Shown here one piece after another: positions 59,701 to 64,000 of a stretch of DNA of 64,000 nt (position 1 is the stretch's first letter; the number at the start of each line of letters is the position of its first letter). The DNA is from Chamaecrista fasciculata. Lineage: Eukaryota > Streptophyta > Magnoliopsida > Fabales > Fabaceae. The DNA lies in the NCBI GenBank assembly GCA_003254925.1, contig QANZ01018151.1, positions 8,576 to 72,575 of the forward strand. Direction: 5' to 3'. The notes under the pieces were generated by a model. That model did not search any database, had not been told where the DNA came from, and saw nothing but the letters and a program-made list of their open reading frames with translations. A program made the translations under genes and the position numbers.

Positions 59701-60148
59701 ATTTCAACTATTTTGCTTTCAAGTGCTTCGTCTTGTTTCACCCATACACACTGAAGCTGACAACTTAAAAAACTATGTTTCAGCCGTACGATATTCTTGC
59801 ATTAATACCAGTTATAGAAGGTGCTGGAGGTGTCATTACTGATTGGAAAGGCCATGAACTTTATTGGGAAGCTTCTCCAACTTCACCTGCGGGAAGTATG
59901 TTCTCATTCGATATTTGCTAAGCCCTGCCAAATTAAAATTTCGTTTTTTCTTTTTTGCTCTACTTTGGTATTCTTTCCACCTTAAATCAATTAATTCTAG
60001 AAGTTTTGTAAATTTCTCCCAGTTTCTTTTTAATATTGTTACTGTTATTATTATTTGATTAGAATGGGATTTGTCAGGTTTTAATGTCGTGGCAGCAGGC
60101 GACAAACAGATTCACCAACAAGCTCTAGATTCATTACAGTGGAAATGA
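56790..60148 (+). CDS. HISN7: Histidinol-phosphate phosphatase, IMPL2/HISN7-type, plastid
   Basis: Nine exons in frame (56790-57084, 57296-57374, 57700-57794, 57884-57933, 58460-58584, 58767-58833, 59458-59547, 59784-59895, 60078-60148) give 327 residues. The Ser/Phe-rich start MFSQSHLLSLNPTFSSFSPF suits a plastid transit peptide. The body is an inositol-monophosphatase fold: ADKSAEEAM, YGEEKGW (metal-binding Glu128/129), DPIDGTKSF (Asp146, Asp149) and YDILALIPVIEGAGGVITDW (Asp270). In plants the IMPL2 branch is histidinol-phosphate phosphatase, the penultimate step of histidine synthesis. PHLFSGDAEEAFIRV, CDCYSYALLASGFVDLVVE and the length support IMPL2 rather than IMPL1 or cytosolic IMP. 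A Mg2+-dependent phosphatase activity is inferred from the intact motif set. Confidence 0.9.
59059..59242 (+). repeat. 92-bp tandem duplication in intron 6 of the HISN7-like gene
   Basis: ACTTTCTGACATGAATTCTT begins at 59059 and again at 59151, and the two units are practically identical through TTCAATTTATACATGTTGT. The identity shows a very recent event or an assembly artefact. Confidence 0.9.
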
Positions 60149-60361
60149 CAATTAATGCTTACATTAGGAGTCTGAGTTTTTCATATTCTATGAAACCTTT
60201 GGCACGGCTCAAGTCTTCTTAAGGCCGTGAATGAAATGAAAGTGGAGATTACAAGGAAAAAGGACCACTCAGATGAACTGAATCATCCCTCCTTAACTTC
60301 TGTTGTTGATGTATGGAAGGAATATTTTTGTTTTCTAATTAACTTGTTGAAGAAAGATTTA
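60149..60361 (+). other. 3' UTR region of the HISN7-like gene
   Basis: Probable 3' UTR running up to the TTA target duplication (60359-60361) of the Harbinger-like element. No other feature is seen. Confidence 0.5.
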
Positions 60362-60896
60362 GGGCCTGTTTGGGGGCCCTTTCCATCCGATCCCATCTCA
60401 TTCAATCTTAATCTTATCTTAGGATTGGATGAACAGTAATGGTGGGGTGTTTTTTGGAACCTCCATCTCATCTCATCTCATCCACATCATCATCTCATTC
60501 ACAACATCATCTCATTTTCTCTTACAATTACTAATTTATCCCTACTTATACACCTATAATTACCTATACTTTAATACAAATATAAAAAAAAGAACTAGAC
60601 AAAATAGTAATTTTACATACCTTCATTTATTACACTTATAATTTTCTCTCTCTATCTATCATTTCTCATTATTATTTTATCTTTTACACTCACACACTTT
60701 TTCTCTTTCTCTCTCACACACACATACACCTCTCTCTCTCTCTCTTTCACACACCCCACACACACTCTTATATATATATATAATTTATATTAATTTAATT
60801 AAACAAAAAATTTACAATATTATTATTTTTTGAGTTGCAATATTCCTCATTCTTCAATCATACTTGTTTCTTATATTATTATAGAAAGAGTAATGC

Positions 60897-61050
60897 TATA
60901 AAAAGATCTATTGCTTAAGCAATGAACTTTTTATAGTCTATCTCTCTCTTTATCAAATCAAAAATTGAATATAAAACTTTGATGTAAAAGTGGTTGATGG
61001 AGAGAGAGATAAATTGTAAAATTTTATTGCTTGAGCAATACAGTTTTTTA
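60897..61050. mobile_element. Small foldback MITE nested in the Harbinger-like element
   Basis: AAAAGATCTATTGCTTAAGC at the left and GCTTGAGCAATACAGTTTTT at the right are inverted. TATCTCTCTCTTTATCAAATC against GGTTGATGGAGAGAGAGATA continues the arms. About 150 bp. Confidence 0.65.
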
Positions 61051-61214
61051 TTGAGGAATGATAGAAAATTATTGAAATGGGCATAAAATAAGACAATTTC
61101 ATATATTGTATTTTCTTCAGTTTTCGGTTATTTTGAAGGACTCCTAAATCTAATAACGGTAATGTATTGAATGGAGAAAATACAAAATGGCCCACTTGTA
61201 TGTACAGGATGGAA

Positions 61215-61563
61215 ACATATAGGGTTAAAGGGTCAATTTAGTCCTAAATGTATGCCTTAATATTCATTTTGGTCCATTATATTTCAAAATATTCAAATTG
61301 CTCCTAAATATTTGCAAAATGTTTCATTTTGGTCCCAACTAGTGAATATGGCTTGTTTAGAGCTACGTATTGTTCCCTAAGAATACTTTCTCTATCTTGT
61401 TGGGTTAAAGGGTTAATTTGGTCCTAAATGTTTGCCCTAATGTTCATTTTGGTCCACCATTAATCATTTTGCTAACATTTAGGACCATTTTGAGCATTTA
61501 AAAAAATAATGGACCAAAATGAATATTAGGCCATACATTTAGGACCAAAATGAACCTTTCACC
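61215..61563. mobile_element. Long inverted-repeat element, family A, shortened copy
   Basis: Left TTAAAGGGTCAATTTAGTCC-TAAATGTATGCC and right AGGCCATACATTTAGGACC-AAAATGAACC are inverted. The phrase GGGTTAAAGGGTTAATTTGGTCC starts again at 61400, so two deleted copies or an internal rearrangement are likely. Nested in the Harbinger-like element. Confidence 0.6.
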
Positions 61564-62206
61564 ACACATTTTATTACAATTTAGTGTTGTTTTGTAATTT
61601 TCTATTTGGTCCTCAAACTATTATTTGTTATTTTCTTGTTGAATTTCATAAATAAACCCCATTATTAATGATTGGGGTTTTCTACAAGGCCCGAGTTATC
61701 ATTTACACATGTTAGAGATTGATTAATTGGAACAGTTCAAATTTATGGACCAAATTGTATGTCAAAAAATAATTCCAATATTATTTTCATTTTGACCCAT
61801 AATCTCATCCACTTTGATTTGGATTGACCCCTACCCCTCAATCCAAAATTTTCTCATCCTCACAATTTCCAATACCATATCACACTTCCCAATATCATCC
61901 CATCTCAATATTATTTCAATCAAAACACAACCAAACACCTACCATCTCATCTCATTATCTTCATTTCATCTCATTATTTCCTACCATTTCTACCCCTATA
62001 CAAATTACAAAAATCCATCAACTCATTTCTACCAACCACAATCATTACATACCCTTTTATATAATTTCACACCCTATTTAACATCATTATCACTAAAATC
62101 ACCAAACACCAATACATCATCTCATCTCATCCAATTAAAAAATAATCTCATCCCATCCATTTGGATGAGATTGGATTAAAATTAACTGGCTCCCAAACAG
62201 ACCTTA

Positions 62207-62712
62207 GGCAGCCTGTAAACCCCAGCTTGAATAACGTGTAATTTGTACAAGCTGCTCTATTATTTTATAAAACTAGGAGTAACTTATCTTGTTGAGGAGC
62301 CACGATACATTATCCTACTTGTAATGTCGCTAAAACTAAAGGTTAACTCAGCTTTCAATTTGTGTCTTTCTGATCTAAGAGATGTGATAAATGCTGATTC
62401 AAAATCAAATCAAATTCACATTGTTTTCTATGTGCCTCCAGGCAGGGCATCGTTAACAAAAACAAGAAATTTTTCCTTTACTTGAAATAAGAAGGGGACA
62501 ATTGGAGGAATATGAATGTAATATGATATTACATAATTTTCTATAATCTATGATCAATCCAAAGAAAACTGTAAGACGACGGAGAAGTTTTTATCCTGAT
62601 GTAGCCCCACAGCCGTTTGAGGCAGAAAAAAATCGAACAATAAATAACAATAGACTTGTTCTTGCTCCACAAGTCTTTGGGTGCTGAAGAATAAATACAC
62701 AAAAAGATGCTT
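62207..62712 (-). other. 3' UTR and flank of the RPT4 gene
   Basis: The minus-strand gene ends at 62713; its 3' UTR should extend into this stretch. No other feature is seen. Confidence 0.5.
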
Positions 62713-63977
62713 TCACTCTTTACCAAAATCTGCATTATAATGGGCACTAGATTCTAATTTCTTTGCTTCATTTAATTTGCGCACACCCTGAAATGTCAAA
62801 AATACACATAAGAGTTAGAAATTAGGAGAGCATCCCCAGCAAAATGATTCCACTCATGAGACGCACCATTTAACTTCTATGTTGGGATTTCTATTCTTTA
62901 AACACATAAATTAACCAAATAATACTAATAATAAAAGTGTATCTCCCAGTGACGAACACAAGACAATAAGGTGTAAATCTTCAATCCCATACTATTGTAT
63001 TTGAACTGAACCAAGTTCCTAATCTTCTTAGATGCTATTCCATAATCCATTATTAAAAGATGAATCGATAAATACCCCGACTTTTCAATAGGAAATAAAA
63101 CTTGAATTGTCTTATGAGTTTAGAACCGCTAAATTTTTAAACCACTTAATTTATCACTTTTTGGGCATTCAGGAATCTAACTCTATAGTCTTTGACTCTT
63201 TTCAACTGAAAGCCACCACTTAAAATGCACTCTAGAAAGAATATTATTCATCATCTATGTTTCAAGGAAATTTTACCCTTTCATTCATGTGAATAACATA
63301 ATGCAACCCACTACATTTTAAAAATGGATGAGGCTTTACCTTCATGAAATCTTCATGAATTACATAATCACGCTCTGCACGAATAGCATACATCCCAGCT
63401 TCAGTGCAAACATTCCGAAGATCTGCACCATTGAAGCCCTGACACCAAGAAATACATGAAAATTATTAGATAGTTTAAAAATTCCTTGCAAATAAATACA
63501 TAGAGAACCTTAGTCTACCTCAGCAAGCTTAACAACCGCTTCATAATCAATTTCCCCATGTTTTGCAATTCCAGCTGCATGGATTTTGAGAATTTCCATC
63601 CTGGATTGCTCATTTGGTAGTGGAATTTCAATTTTTCGATCAAGTCGGCCAGGGCGTAGAAGTGCCGGGTCAAGCACATCCGGTCTATTTGTAGCCATAA
63701 TCATTTTGACCTAGATTAGTAGTTCAAGTTTAGTCACTAATAATATATGGCAACAATGTAGACAGAATTGTGTCAGGTTAGTATGTTCTCTAACCAAGTG
63801 CCAATCTCCAAAGCTTATAGAACAACTTAGAACAAGTACCTTTCCAAGCTGATCAAATCCATCCAACTGGTTAAGCAACTCCATGAGTGTTCTTTGAATT
63901 TCACGGTCAGCACTTGTTCCCTCACTGAAACGGCGTCCACCAATGGCATCTATCTCATCCATAAATATTATGCAAGG
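62713..63977 (-). CDS. RPT4: 26S proteasome regulatory ATPase RPT4 (subunit 10B), C-terminal exons
   Basis: Four exons on the minus strand are in frame: 63840-63977, 63519-63710, 63340-63438, 62713-62787 (167 residues plus stop). The gene continues beyond the window. They contain the Walker B motif [10 protein letters not shown], the second region of homology [20 protein letters not shown] with arginine fingers, and [34 protein letters not shown] and the end [10 protein letters not shown]. This near-invariant sequence identifies RPT4 of the 19S base AAA ring, which unfolds ubiquitinated substrates and opens the 20S gate. The ATPase lid is complete; the N-terminal coiled coil, OB domain and Walker A lie outside the window. 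The gene is convergent with the HISN7-like gene. Confidence 0.95.
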
Positions 63978-64000
63978 CTAAAGAGAATATAGCATTTATA

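Larger units (their letters stand above)
60362..62203. mobile_element. PIF/Harbinger-like non-autonomous transposon
   Basis: The left end GGGCCTGTTTGGGGGCCCTT and the reverse complement of the right end GGTCTGTTTGGGAGCC form terminal inverted repeats, continued by CATCTCATCTCATCC-type motifs on both sides. TTA occurs immediately outside each end (60359-60361 and 62204-62206), the 3-bp duplication of PIF/Harbinger. No transposase is present; the ORFs read from the CATCTCAT-rich parts are low-complexity. It carries two nested inverted-repeat elements (60897-61050, 61215-61563) and lies between the convergent HISN7-like and RPT4 genes. Confidence 0.75.

Noticed and set aside
61814-62179. 121-codon ORF rich in Ser, His, Ile and Thr
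   Set aside because: Low-complexity translation of the CATCTCAT-rich arm of the Harbinger-like element.

Overview
The window is nuclear DNA of a dicot-type flowering plant. It is strongly AT-rich and full of (TA)n, (GA)n and (ATT)n microsatellites. The genes have GT-AG introns, and mobile elements fill most of the space between them. Two assembly gaps (runs of N at 22168-22294 and 38880-38911) and a few single Ns show it is a draft assembly. I do not name a species.

Six host genes can be supported. From left to right: (1) an S1-group bZIP transcription factor (4791-5321, +) whose long leader carries the conserved sucrose-control uORF (4443-4568) flanked by two overlapping small uORFs; (2) a J-protein with J domain and DnaJ-X region (28065-32811, +, nine exons); (3) a small secreted-peptide gene (38531-39524, +) whose C-terminus is a Casparian strip integrity factor (CIF)-type sulfated peptide; (4) a RING-H2 protein with a probably acylated N-terminus (50165-52828, +, three coding exons plus a leader intron); (5) a Y3SK2 dehydrin with ABRE-rich promoter (54846-55517, +); (6) histidinol-phosphate phosphatase of the IMPL2/HISN7 type (56790-60148, +, nine exons). 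A seventh gene, the 26S proteasome ATPase RPT4, enters from the right edge on the minus strand (62713-63977, last four exons).

The rest is largely an archive of transposons. Elements with readable ends include a hAT-like element with a MULE-type foldback MITE nested inside it (1516-2588 / 1909-2326, the MITE flanked by a perfect 9-bp duplication), a group of short Helitrons (10.4-11.8 kb and inside the CIF intron), a 1.45-kb terminal-inverted-repeat element carrying a gene-like GC-richer insert (13357-14805), a 5'-truncated LINE (15237-17101), a hAT MITE (20135-20566), a second TIR element (34738-35942), a tRNA-like SINE (36683-36877), a poly-A retroposon with target duplication (46714-47462) and a PIF/Harbinger-like element with TTA duplication (60362-62203). 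LTR fossils lie at 23.1-27.4 kb (a Ty3 Tat/Athila-like 5' part joined to a Ty1/copia 3' part) and, as LTR fragments, at 40.7-41.8 and 48.3-48.5 kb. Several families of inverted-repeat elements recur across the window.

The genes do not form a pathway. The CIF-type gene is the most noteworthy because it is spliced, short, interrupted by a Helitron and easily missed. The uORF-bZIP gene is the clearest example of sequence-visible translational regulation.
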